A stretch of DNA of 64,000 nucleotides, from positions 1,736,001-1,800,000 of the forward strand of contig JAVHJL010000009.1 in NCBI GenBank assembly GCA_036971715.1, written 5' to 3'. Shown piece after piece: positions 48,666 to 59,839 of the stretch (position 1 is its first letter; each line of letters begins with the position of its first letter). Below the pieces are notes generated by a model that made no database searches, was not told the origin of the DNA, and was given only the letters and a program-made list of their open reading frames with translations. The position numbers and the translations under genes are program-made. This stretch comes from Arthrobotrys musiformis (Eukaryota; Ascomycota; Orbiliomycetes; Orbiliales; Orbiliaceae).

Positions 48666-49888
48666 TTACTTGCTTGGTGGCTTGGTGGCTTCACCGGTGT
48701 GAGGATCGATAGCCAATCCCGAGTTAGGGTCGATGATTGGGGCACCGACGGGGAGGGTGGAGGGCTGAATGTACATGGAGTATCCACGTTCAGCGAGGTT
48801 AATGTCTCCAGTTGTCTTCATTTCGTGTTCGGTTGGGCGGTAGACGTCCTCATCGCCATCGGCAAGCTTGCGGAGGTAGAGTTCGTGGCGAGCTTTGTCA
48901 CGGAGATCCATCGACTTGCGGAGCTTGGACTTAGAGGCGTAGCGCCAGAAAGCACCAACGTAAAGGATGATGGCAAGGGACTCAATGACAATTTCGATGA
49001 TTGAGCAGACAAGGGTCCAATCCTATACAGACAGTTAGTTAGTTAGGTAACTCCTATATTAAATAAGGTGAGGCGAGAAGGATGAACACGTACCAATTGC
49101 TTGCAGACAAGATCGTAGTCGATGTCGTCTTGGAAGAGTTCTTTTCGCTGGTTGTCCTTGCATGCCCATGCCCACATGTCATTTCCACCGCTGTTGTTCT
49201 TTGCATTGGTAATCGTGCCAGCGATAACAGCCCAGAGAATGATCATGAAGAGGAAGCCAAAGACAGAGAAAGCGGTGAACCAAAGACTAGCACTTTCGGC
49301 CTTTTCGTGGCCGCCTCTCCAATACGAAATGAGAACGATGATAGCCATGAGGAGCGAGACACAAGCAATAGCAAGGGTAGCATAGGTAGGCCAGAGAACG
49401 GTTTGAGGAGCCCATGGAGGAAGGTTATTTCTATTGGCCAAATGTTTGGTTGCAAAGAAGATTGCGAAGCTGGACGCGGCGAGGGACAAGACGACAAGGG
49501 AGCAACCGAAGTTGAGGAATCGCAAGAAAAGCTTAGCGGCTCGAATTCTAAACTTAATCTTCATATCTTTCTCCATGACAGCCTTGACATGGTTTTCGCG
49601 CTCCTGGATCCTCTCCTTCTTTGCTTCGGCATCCTCATTGTCGTCTTCTGCGAGGGCGAAAGTGGCGGTCTTCGGTCTCTTGTTGCTGGCATTGCTAACA
49701 TTGCTCAAAGAAGTGCCAGGTCTGCTGTCAGAGCCCTTCTTTTCAGAGAGCTTGGCCTCGGTCGAAGCCATAGCGTTAATCCTGCTTTCTCTGAAGTTAC
49801 CCATTCCTGGTGCTGAAGCGGAAAAGTCTACGTTGACTGATTCTCTTTGATGGATGCGCAATGGTGTTGTTGGGCGGTTGAAATCCAT
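48666..49888 (-). CDS. Four-transmembrane integral membrane protein
   Basis: Two exons, 49888-49094 and 49022-48666, giving 383 residues. The 71-bp intron (GTACGT donor, CTAAC branch, TATAG acceptor) joins CKQL to DWTLVCSIIE. Residues 1-115 are hydrophilic with Ser/Asn-rich and acidic parts, then a charged helix (KKERIQERENHVKAVMEKD). Four hydrophobic segments follow at about 125-147, 166-189, 203-226 and 268-290; the last begins at the splice junction. Between TM3 and TM4 is a loop with two Cys and a Trp-Ala-Trp. The tail of about 90 residues is charged with a Pro-rich end. The layout resembles MARVEL-like fungal tetraspans, but I recognise no specific family. The site of action is some cellular membrane; plasma membrane would be a guess. 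Confidence 0.85.
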
Positions 49889-52508
49889 TTGGTGTTAATA
49901 TCCTCGAGGGAAGACGAAGGATATCCTTTATTTGGGGGAAGTTGGGAGGAAGTTTGGAAACTTGGGCGGCTATAAATTGCGCTCCAAGATTGAACTTGCG
50001 GCAGTAATAGTAATAGGATCAAAGGATAAATGCGTCTTCTCTGAAGTCCGCTATCGAATATAGTTCACAATATATGTGAATAAATAAAGATAAGCTATCC
50101 TTTTCGGAGAGGTTGGTAAGCTTCGATCCGAAAGACTGTCCCGCAATATTTCTTCCTGAAGTATCTTCCTTCGTTAGACCTCGAAAAGACGATAGCAGAA
50201 TAGAAAAGCGAAAGTGTTGGCCAAAGTTCAGGTCGTCAAGAGGAACTTTGAATTGTCAGTGTATGCTTTGGAGTCAAATCGGTATGATCGAGAGAAAAAG
50301 AGGAAGAGAGATCAAGAAGTCACAGGAGCGGACGACGAGGAGTATATGGGCAAGTTATTTTTGGAGCCGGGCATCTATCATTATAAGCGACGAGGTTCAT
50401 GGGCACTGGATGGATGAGAGCTAACGGACGAAAAGGCAAATTTGCATTTGTTCCTGGTTCCTTGCCGTAGCTTTCTTCTGTACGATTCCCGTTAAAATGG
50501 CCTATTGGGCCGGAGAGCATGAAGAACCAGATGTATTTTCAGGTGGAGTGGCCCATTGAATTCTCTGGCGCCAACATGAGGGCTACGGTTGGCTCTCAGA
50601 GCAAACAGGGCCCACTCTTGGGCAGCCGTTCATTGGCCGGTCCCTCACGTTTCCTGCAGATGACCATTGTGTCTCTCTTTTGGCCCTTTGCGCCCAACTG
50701 AAAACTCGCGCTGTGGAGGGGTGCGCCCAGGCCAGAGCACGCCGTTCTGACGAATGAGGGGTCTAGAAGGCTGATGATAAGATGGCCGGAAAAGCGCTTT
50801 AAGCCTGGAAAGGGAAGCGACAGGGGACGGGCTTTTCTGAGGACATCCTGGCTGGTTGGTGAATGCGCTCTGATTCGCTGAACGGCTTTCATGCCAACCC
50901 TTCACCCTTGTAAGTTGACATCGTCTGTGGTTGGCTAACGAGCCCTGTCTTTCACTTGCTGCCCGTGCGAACCGAACAATTGTGGGTCTGAGCCTGGGTG
51001 TGGGGAATTTTCCAGAGGCCAAGGCTGCTCCTCCCGTCCAGATAACTTTTCTTATTCGCCGAGAAAGTTTGGCTTTTTCCGCGCCGTAAATCGTGACCTC
51101 GTTTTCTTTGCTTTCTAGAGCGAGTTTGTGCATCGAGAAAAGGCGGAAATTATGTATCAACCGATGATGGCGCTGTTGACTATCGTCTTTTTTGACCGGG
51201 CTCGCGATCCTCTTTGAGCCGTCGACGCGCGACGAAGACGGCTCATATTTTCCCAGGCGCTCATTACTTTGGCACTGAAGAAAGGTGGTGTCATAGTATT
51301 TTCGTTTCTTATTTTATTTTATTTTATTTTATTTTATTTTTAATTTTTAATTTTTTTTTCACTCTAGAAGAATCTGTCATCACACCTGCGGAATTTTTCG
51401 ACATCGGGCCATGGCAAGCTTGCAAAAACTCGAGCTGCAGTGTGATATCTGTTGCATTACAGCTGCCTTCTCCACACCCATGAGCTCTGATGCAGAGCAT
51501 CTTCAGTTTTACCTGAAGAAAAAAGTAAATCTTTTTAGCTTGGTAAAGCATGGGCATTATCAGGCGAGAAAGTTCCCAATTGCATGCCGACCTATCTCAA
51601 TCATATTGGCCAAGTAACAGGAAACCCACCGATGAAAGACACACCAGCCTCTCTTGATGTCATCGATATTGACCAAATACTCAATTGATCAAATAGGCAT
51701 TCGAATACATTAATATTCCTTCTAGACGACAAGAATAACGGAGACTAAAACCTAAATATAGCTATGTGGATGAGGCTACGGAGTAGTACACGTACATACA
51801 TAACCACGCTATACACATCATTCCTTGGGAATGTGATCTTCATATGTCACAGGAAGTATGTATAAACTTCCACCCTGTGATCCTAACTAAAAGTCCAAGA
51901 TGTTTCGTCGTATGCAAAGAAGTGGAGGGGTTTACAACAAAATTCAAATCCCTCTCTTTTTAACCTTAGACCCCGCGCTCGACCGGGGATTCGTTACACC
52001 ACTTTTTCCCTGACTCGTGTGTGCTAGTGCAGCGACGCTGCAGATAGAGGCACTCTACATCAGCTCAGGAAATCTGGCGAGATAACTACTTGGAATCAGC
52101 TTGCCCGCACTGAGCTTCATGCATTGACAATTTCATGCACCGGCCATCCGCCGCCGAAGATGCCTTTTGGCGGCCCGTAGATGACCGGAATATCTACCTG
52201 GCTTGATCAGAACCTTCTTGCTATAGCTATAGCTAATGGAGTAGCTCCTAGCTGTAGCTGTAATCATGGTCCTAAAACGATTCTTTGCCACTGTCACGGC
52301 TCGATTTACAAAGCTCTCTAGCCTTCTATGTCTGCGTATACTCATATCCACCAGTATTTAGGATCTTCGTGCTTCAGAGGATATTTCCTTTTTATCCGCG
52401 AAAGAAAACTTTTTTTTCTATTTAAGCTTAACTCCAAGAATAGCACCAATTAACTGAAAGCTTATACATGGGACTCCCTAACTTGTCAAATTTAAAGTAG
52501 GAATCAAT
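49889..52508. other. Upstream region of the membrane protein gene
   Basis: The first part is the promoter and leader of the gene at 48666-49888. A GC-richer patch at 50500-51150 leaves a 171-codon frame open on the minus strand, but its Arg/Pro/Ser-rich peptide has no domain and is likely chance. Six ATTTT units lie at 51311-51340. The remainder is without coding signal. Confidence 0.5.
51311..51340. repeat. ATTTT pentamer array, six units
   Basis: Six units of ATTTT followed by T/A-rich sequence. It is intergenic. Confidence 0.85.
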
Positions 52509-52955
52509 TCACAGTGGAGCCATCAGCTCTCCTCCATCAGGATCCTTGGATCCGAACCCCCTGCAATACTTTTTCGTCCATAACTTTTTTCTTGTGCCAG
52601 CTTGGGCGGGCCAGTAGAAGTGCCCAGCGCCTGTTGACACAACGCAATTTGTGACATTCTCAAGAGATTGGTAAAGTAGCCGCCTAGGCTCAGGTCTTGG
52701 TGCTTCTAGAAGATTGAGTCTTCTAGTCTTTAATAAAGGAAGAATTTCTTTTTCTTTTTCACCTAGTGTTGTAATATCCGTCGCCTGTTTATGAAAATTT
52801 TTTAATGAAGAAACATCTCGGATGTGGTTTGGAGAAACGGAAAGTGTTTTGTTGCTTTCGTCCGTTGAGCTCTCTGAGCTGAAGGAGCCCGACATCGTGA
52901 TATAATTCGCTGTCTCGAGGAAGAACAAAAAGGCTTCGCCACTGATCTCCGCCAC
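52509..52955 (-). CDS. Possible small hypothetical protein
   Basis: Open frame of 148 residues; an internal ATG at 52895 would give 128 residues starting MSGSFSSESSTDESNK. I do not recognise it. The middle is hydrophilic and charged (TLGEKEKEILPLLKTRRLNL) with a Pro/Arg patch, and the end is Gly/Lys-rich with GHFYWPAQAG. Composition is more protein-like than most frames in this region, but there is no family motif, and the surroundings look like decayed coding DNA. It could be a last exon of a broken gene or chance. Confidence 0.3.
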   Translation of the reverse strand: MAEISGEAFLFFLETANYITMSGSFSSESSTDESNKTLSVSPNHIRDVSSLKNFHKQATDITTLGEKEKEILPLLKTRRLNLLEAPRPEPRRLLYQSLENVTNCVVSTGAGHFYWPAQAGTRKKLWTKKYCRGFGSKDPDGGELMAPL

Positions 52956-53892
52956 AACTCTTCAACGACAGGAATAATAACAGCTATTGATCAATTGTGC
53001 ATTTGGCTTTTGCGCAAGTGGTTTTAGTTTAGCGCCAATGTAGCTGATCCCAACTTCTTGTACACATACATGTGCATGCATCCCAGACCGCCTTGATAGA
53101 GATCACTGACGGAAGGCGAACAATTAAGGGAGCTTTGAGAGGGTTGGATGATATATGTATGACTCGAACGGTCTCATGATTGTTATTCCATAATTTTGAT
53201 AGGGCGGCTTTTGGGTTTCCTTTTTGAATTTCTGGGTCAATAGCTCCAATCATGATACCGCATGCACAATTAACTGTCAGCCGGCTTTGCCAGCTCATCG
53301 GAGCTATTAATTTGATAAAACACGATATATGCAAGTATATACGCAGTTCAAACCGTTGAAGAACTAATAATAGTGCCTTTTCGACAGGGTAGCTATAGCT
53401 TGGACACGTGAGATATGTATAGCTCGTTTCTTGATTGAATGATTTCAAGTCATGTCACAGGCCGTCAAGAACAATTTCAATCGAATCAGGCTTTACAAGG
53501 CGGGAAAGATGCCATGAAGTTTGACTTCATGGGGAGAGCCTTGTATATCTTGGGCAAGGTGGGTCTTTTGAAACTCGATTTGTCATGGCGAGGTATGGGA
53601 GGAAGTTAATGTGTATACTATGTCGTTGGAACCTCTTACATGAATACTTTGGGATCGTATAGCTGCGGCATTGTCCCGCCTAAAGAATTCTAGAAGTATT
53701 TCTTTTTCGAGAAAAAGGTGAAGCATTGTTATAGCATTGGTGGCTAACCGGCTAACCTCTATACTAACGCAGGGCGTATATACAAGAAACATGCATGTAC
53801 AGTATCAACATATCTTGTCAAGTCAATTCCCGGTACCTATAGCTGCGGAGAAACCTAGTTTTGAAGCCGGGAGGAATTTTGAAACCTTCAGC
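52956..53892. other. Gap between two possible gene remnants
   Basis: Two minus-strand frames of about 139 codons (53029-53448) and 69 codons (53583-53792) are open, but I see no conserved motif in them. They may be decayed coding sequence continuous with the neighbours on either side. Confidence 0.35.
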
Positions 53893-54412
53893 TTAGCCAC
53901 TAGGAATCAGACATATCGGTATACCTGGTGGACAGCACTGGTATCCTGTTAATGTGGATCTATAACGCATGGGATGCCAACCTTCGACAGAGGACACGAT
54001 GTTGACCGATAAAATACAACATTTATGACACATTCGCGCCCATCGCCCTAGGTTTCGGATCGTCGCACTAACGCCCTTGCCGTTGTTTTGAACATAAAGC
54101 ATCCTAACTGAGATATATGGATTTATGCGGGAAGGCTTGCGCTCCTGTAACCCCGCAGCCTTCAGACGGCGCAGCCGGCTCGCAAAGCCTGCCGATGTTC
54201 CTTCATGATCTATACTCTGTAATACTACCGAGCCATCCAACAATAGCTTCTTTGTTGCGTTGGCGAGGTACACCGGATGAGACGGTTCACGTTTTCGGCT
54301 TGTCTCTAGCAGGGTGTTATTTGTTGGATCAGTTCGCGAGTCCAGGTTGATTGGGTTGTCGATGTTGGCTTCGTAGTTGGACAGGGTTGTAAGGGTTGGA
54401 ATGATACTGCAT
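53893..54412 (-). pseudogene. Possible ankyrin-like gene fragment
   Basis: On the minus strand a stop-free frame of about 170 codons without a good ATG starts near a CAG acceptor-like site at 54407-54409 and ends at 53893. A piece reads DPTNNTLLETSRKREP, then YLANATKKLLLDGSVVLQS and IDHEGTSAGF. The spacing of NTLLE, LLLDGSVV and D-x-x-G-T recalls ankyrin repeats, but the usual TPLH and GADVN signatures are degraded. No flanking exons can be joined with confidence. I treat it as a probable remnant; chance openness cannot be excluded. Confidence 0.22.
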
Positions 54413-56337
54413 CATAGATTGGAATATTGCATATTGGTATAACATATTATGAAATGTTGGGTGCAGTTGATTCAATGCGGTTTCGAAATTTTGGAATTTT
54501 TTGTCTATGGGCTACTAGGTGCAAGGCACTCTCTGTGTGAAAGTATAATATTTATTGGAGTACTATGCGCATATGCGCAACCGTAATCTATTACCTCGCC
54601 TGGGTTGTAATTATATTGACTCCTCAATCATCAATGGTTCTGTTGAAATGTTTTGGATACGTTGTAGGATTAAGATACTTGACAGCTAGATAGGACGAGC
54701 TCGGTGACTGTACATATGTATTGAATGAGAAAAACGCCCTGAATAGGTATATATCGATAGATCTCGGGCGTTATGCCAAGTACTTGGGTTTCATAGATTC
54801 CGGTCTAAAAGAAGCACTGCTAACGCTATAGGATATATAGTTGCTCGATGGATCGATATATATCGCCAGGGATACGCATATGGGTGTACGTACCCTGCAT
54901 TGGCATCTTGACCTTGTAAATGTTTATTTTCACAAGAGGACATAGAGGCCGATCTAATTAAAGATCAATGTGTATTATATATTCCGATATAGAGCCCCAT
55001 TTCACGGATCGATCCTGTCAATCCCAGTTTAGACGAGGAGAGCTAGCTAGGGAGACGTTGTGTCCCGCACTCGCATATACAATTCTGAATTTAGATACAT
55101 CCTATTATCTAGATTTCAATAGCGTTTAAATTAAGCCAAACAGTCGGGTAATGGAATAACGACAACAGTACCTTTGAATCCTTGCGCATGCGCATGCTCA
55201 CCTCTGACCTACACCTACATTGCATGCATTCGAATCGACGCATTCTAATTAAATTCTGTGGATGTCAGCGCTACACAACCGCATGTCAAAAAAATGCAAC
55301 AAGGTCAACGCCTAATTCCGGCCGTCAGACGCTGTGCCACCAAGCTACAGCACCCACGCCCAGAGCGAGGGGCAGTGCACTCGGCATGCCGCCCTGTCTG
55401 CATACACGGAAGAAGCCTACATGAATCGAAGAGGAAAAGAAGAAACAAAAAGGGCATACGCAGGATGCATCGGCTAATATGCCGTCTGCCGTCCCTTGTG
55501 GGAAAATACTATCATATCCCCGGTCTTAAATACTCTCCACTGTGCATGCATACAGTGCCTTGTACCCTCGTAAAAATGAAGTTTTGCTTGCCGATGTGCA
55601 GAGATATCATGCAAGAGATGAAACGATGTATAATGCCATTGATGCATAATAGGGTAGATCTATAGATGCAGCCGGGAGAGGGTGAGGGGTTAATATAGGT
55701 ACGTACTCGGTACTTTGGAATTCTGGGGGTGTTTTAGGTGGGGTCAGTGGGGGCGGGCTTCGGATTTGGGGGAGCTGTGCCATTTTATGGCATCAAGTAC
55801 GGTGATAGCGATATAGATGAATTGCGTACGGCATTATGATTTGCAATCAATTGTGGCCCATGGGCCCGTGACCTGCATTCACGATCACAGGCAATGGGGT
55901 GAGATGGTTAGAATGGACGATCGTAGGCTGGAGTCGCTCGGTGGGCATCGCGACATCGGCCCTAGCTATATTGCACTTGGGTCAGATATCGAGAACTCGA
56001 GAGCAGGTCATGGACCAGGGGTGTCCAGACAGGTGGAACATCTGTGGCTGGTACATGACTAATATGTGGCTAAGGACAAGTGGCTGGTTGGGTTATGTGT
56101 TGGTGTGTTGATGTGTTGTGTTCGCCGTTTGACCGGATTTGTGCCGAGGCTCGTGGTAACGTGACGCGATATCGCCAACTGGCCGACGCCACGAGAACAG
56201 CTCAAGCGCAAGCTAGCGCAGCCTCGAAGCCTCAACTTCAATTCAACTTCGACTTCGACTTTCGCAATTACCTAACTTGGAACTTCTACGCTCGTGGCGG
56301 ATAGACAGATATTGTCTATCTAAAAACACTCCAAACG
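54413..56337. other. Region between the gene remnant and FMP32
   Basis: AT-rich from 54,400 to 55,170, then mixed. Short frames only. The last few hundred bases should be the FMP32 promoter; CTTCAACTTC-type repeats (56228-56262) sit in its probable leader. Confidence 0.5.
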
Positions 56338-57173
56338 ATGCTATCTCCTCGCCATATCAAACCACTTGCATCGTCGCGGGCGCTATCCGCCGTCTTCATG
56401 CGCCCCGCCACTTCACAACCCCTCCTCCCCTTCTTATACCCCTCCGCCCGACAGTTCAGCAGCACCTCACAACTCCATCGGGATCACCACTTCGATACGC
56501 TTAAATTTGTCGAACGGCTTAAATCGGAGGGGTTTACGGAGACCCAATCGGTCGCTATCATGCGGGTTTTGAGTGATGCGATCGAGGAGAGTATTCAGAA
56601 CCTTAGTCAGGCTATGGTACTCAAGGAGGAGCAGGAGAAGGTTACCTATGCTCGTGAGTACTTCGATACTCCTCTTAACGTTTGGTTACTTCAGTGGATT
56701 GGGTAATTGACTTTTTTTGGCGAATTTTCTTTTTAGAAAAGGTCGATTTTGCCAAACTCCGTCACGATCTCTCGACCACATCGTCGACAGAACTTCTTCA
56801 AACTTCCACGCAGTACGAACATCTCACATCCGAGATTGATAAATTAAGATCGAGGCTTCGCGAGGAGATCAACCGTACCCAAGCGAATGTCAGACTCGAC
56901 TTGAACCTGGAAAAAGGAAGAATAAGAGAGGAGAGTAGTGTTCATGAGTTGAAGATCAAAGAGACGGATACAAGGATCGAAACCGAGTTGAGCCAGGCTC
57001 GAGCTCAATTGGAGACAGTGAAGTTTAGCACTTTGCAATGGTTGATTGGTGTGACTACCGGTACTAGCGCTATTATTCTCGGTATGTATTTCCTTCCCCG
57101 TGGTCGGTCCGTGGATGACCCGGATGCTAATACCGTGGGGGCTTTGTTAGGTGTGTGGAGGTTGTTGATGTGA
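56338..57173 (+). CDS. FMP32: Mitochondrial coiled-coil inner-membrane protein, FMP32/CCDC90 (DUF1640) family
   Basis: Three exons, 56338-56653, 56737-57081 and 57151-57173, giving 227 residues. Intron 1 (83 bp) joins EKVTYA through Q to KVDFAKLRHDL. Intron 2 (69 bp, GTATGT, TGCTAATACC, TTAG) joins TSAIILG to VWRLLM at the stop, restoring the family's usual short end after the membrane helix. The N-terminus is a mitochondrial targeting type: Arg/Ser-rich, no acids, up to about residue 40. FDTLKFVERLKSEGFTE with QSVAIMRVLSDAI is the family's conserved helical block. A long coiled coil at about 105-195 follows (RSRLREEINRTQANVRLDL), then a single TM helix. Family members sit in the inner membrane; MCUR1 is the animal relative, yeast Fmp32 is linked to cytochrome oxidase assembly. 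Intron 2 is 3n and stop-free. Confidence 0.92.
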
Positions 57174-57495
57174 AAGCAACTAAATAAGTATATTTGGGTT
57201 ATAAATGTTTGAGATATTAAGGGCTTCATCGGATGGGTTATCATGCATATAGAAGGAGTTATGTTTTGGACATCATTGAAATAAACCGCCACTCTGCTTT
57301 GCTATAGAGTTCAGTACACCTAGGTGCGAGGCCGGTACAAGTTATGAAAGGGAAGGAAAGGAGGTCTGGGTAACAGATCACTTAATACACAGCTTTTTAA
57401 GATACTGGATTGTGGACGGAAATGTGTGTAGATTGTACCAAACTGCCCTCCGTTTTAAAGCACATCTGGGGATATCGATGACTAGGGGGAGGAGA
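57174..57495. other. Convergent 3' region, FMP32 / DOPA dioxygenase-like gene
   Basis: 322 bp with no coding signal, holding the 3' ends of two converging transcripts. Confidence 0.6.
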
Positions 57496-58387
57496 CTAGG
57501 ACGGCCTTGGTCCTTCGACAACGCTGACGCCAGAACCTTCCCTAACTTCTAAGATACTGACGTCTAGTGGTAGCTTCTCGCCTAACCAGACTGCGCCGAC
57601 GGTGTGGTCGTGTAGCTCGTTGCCGGTGTTTGGATGGACCAAGACGCTTAGAGGCCCGCGGTGGAGCATAAGCCAAGGGACGAATGCACCGAACTGCGCG
57701 GGCGTGAAGAGGTTGATCTTTCGCGGATTAGTATAATATTTAGCAGTGTATCTTATGTAAATATTATTGCTTATGGGAGGATTTAGGGAGTAGGGCTTAC
57801 TTCGAACATGGCGGTTCTTAAATGCCTGGGATTAGCTACGGTTTGGAAATACCATGAAGGGCAAGTCTATATACTTACAGATGAGGTCCTAAATACCATG
57901 GAAATTCAGTATTATTATCAACACGCCCGGATTGACTAGTGTTCTTCAGAGAGAGAGGGGGGGGGGACATACCGATTGGTCGTTCCCAAAACCTGTAGAC
58001 CCTTAGCTCGGGGACTATGGATTTTGAGAAACTCATTAGCATACGTGCACGCTATACCTGCGATAGTTTGCAATGGGCCCAAGTACGTTGCGCGCTGATT
58101 GACAAATGCATACATTCATGACGGATTCTTTCCCAAAGGCTCCTCGCGAACTCCTTCTGCTTCTTGTTCGGCTCATGGTAGTAGACATGAACGTCGAATA
58201 CAGCCCTCCCGGGCCTCTTGTCCAATGGATCTGGAAACTCGCTGTAGGCGGTGGAAAGCGACTCCGAGGGCGGATTTTCGAGAGACTTGCCGTCTGTTCT
58301 TATTGCAGTTGGTAGAGGAGGGGCGTTTTCGTAGGGTGTCCCCTTGATTAGAGCGGGGTATGTGATCGGGAATTGGATGAAGGACAT
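57496..58387 (-). CDS. DOPA 4,5-dioxygenase-like protein, five exons with two microexons
   Basis: Exons 58387-58114, 58014-57973, 57888-57879 (10 nt), 57816-57801 (16 nt) and 57717-57496, giving 187 residues. Introns of 99, 84, 62 and 83 bp are all GT-AG. The spliced product runs FDVHVYYHEPN (H67), RHEFPELRVYRFWERP, IGPHLTAMFE, INLFTPAQFGAFVPW, LVHPNTGNELHDHT (H142, H150, H152). This is the motif series of the fungal/bacterial DOPA 4,5-dioxygenase (DODA-like) family, and it appears only if both microexons are used. The family cleaves the ring of catechols such as L-DOPA; substrate here is unknown. Residues 1-55 are a Pro/Ser-rich extension. Convergent with FMP32. A neighbouring AG, 14 nt upstream of the chosen acceptor, could serve the 16-nt exon but would add residues and break the alignment. 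Confidence 0.9.
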
Positions 58388-59839
58388 TTTTGTATAAATA
58401 TAAACGTATAACCTCGATTGGTGTGTACTTAATATATGAATATCCCTATATACCTACTTAAGTAGGTAGTGTAGGCTCTAGTGTATAACGTATATATACC
58501 TATATAACGTAACGTTGGCCAGGCTCCGGTTATGTTGCAGTATAATATAGAATTCGAATATCAGGTTTATAAATTTGATATGATGACCGAGTGATAATAA
58601 ATACTATATTAAGTCGGGTGCCGTGTACAAGTATTTGAGCAATTGAAGAGGGAGCTAAGTGCTGTTGAAGCCGAGTATTACTAATTTCATTGAGGGGTTC
58701 ACGATGCAATGTTACATGTAATTACAGTGGTTTAGGATAACAATCTATCAGATACTTCACAGACTTCCTAAAGCGGACGATGGCGACACATTCGATGGGA
58801 ACACAAACTTGTGGTGCAATATCCGGCACGTGATACTTTCGGCCGTCAGAACTCGAAGACGTCCGGTCGACTTGGGAAGGTTCATTCATTCATTCTTCCT
58901 TTAATTCAAATTCATCCATGTCCATTGCAACGGCAACTTCGAGACATCCTCAGCTTTGGTGCGTCATTCACCAACCTGACGCTAATTACTTAGTTGGCCT
59001 CGTTCCCCATTCCCCACCAACTTCAGCTAGCGGTCGCACTCGCATTGTTCTGCATTGACCCCATGGCTATTCGTCGTTAGTTAGTGGATATTGTTGCATC
59101 GAACTAACTCGAATCTCCGGCAGGAATTATCACATCAATCTCATTTCCCTATATTTATCGCGGAAGTTATTCCCCAGAGAAATATTTCTCTTCTCACCCT
59201 CGAAGTCTTGATTTCTCACATATGCATAGATATATCGTTCTGTGTCGTGAAGGTCAATCGAAGATCTAGATATCGAAATCGACTTCTTGGATATCACAAA
59301 GGTCAAACGTGACCTGATCTCGGAACCACCAAGCCCCTTCAGGGAGCTAAGACCTGACAAGCTTCCGGTTCCAATCGGATGGATTCGTGAACAGACCCAC
59401 ATCAGCCCGTTTCTGGTTGAGTCTCGCGACTGACGGCCAATTGACACCCAGCCATCCCTTTTAGCTTCTTCGCCCACAGCTGTCCTCTTTTTCGATCTTC
59501 CAATCTCTTTCTTTTTTACCCTTAACATCGACATTTAATTATCACCATCACATCACTTTCTACAGGCCAAGAGGCGTGACCAATTTAATATTCTACCTCG
59601 TCGGTGAGGTGTCCAACGACGCCTGCTGACAGTCCTCGAGCCAGGGGGGCGCGTGCCCCGAAATTTATCATCAACAACAACATTATCACAGTTGCCAAAT
59701 TCATATTACCGACATCATCATCACCACTATAATAATCAAACACACAACGTCATATATTGAAGGATACGATTTTTTCTCTTTCCCTTGGTGTGTGTCTTAG
59801 GAGGGTGGGGGAGCTCTAACTCTCCACTGCGCCGCAGCA
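58388..59839. other. Divergent promoter region, DOPA dioxygenase-like gene / PEX11
   Basis: 1.45 kb without supported coding sequence. The first half is AT-rich; the second half (59,500-59,830) is a likely long 5' leader of the peroxin gene, with short CAT/ATCATCACC runs. A 134-codon minus-strand frame at 59130-59534 has no motif and was not accepted. Confidence 0.55.

Noticed and set aside
50645..51160. 171-codon minus-strand frame
   Set aside because: Arg/Pro/Ser-rich, no domain; lies in a GC-richer patch upstream of the membrane protein gene where chance openness is expected.
53893..54412. Reading the GSVVLQS segment as the end of a TAP-like alpha/beta hydrolase
   Set aside because: The catalytic Asp and Gly-His contexts do not align; the ankyrin-like reading fits the spacing better, though also weakly.
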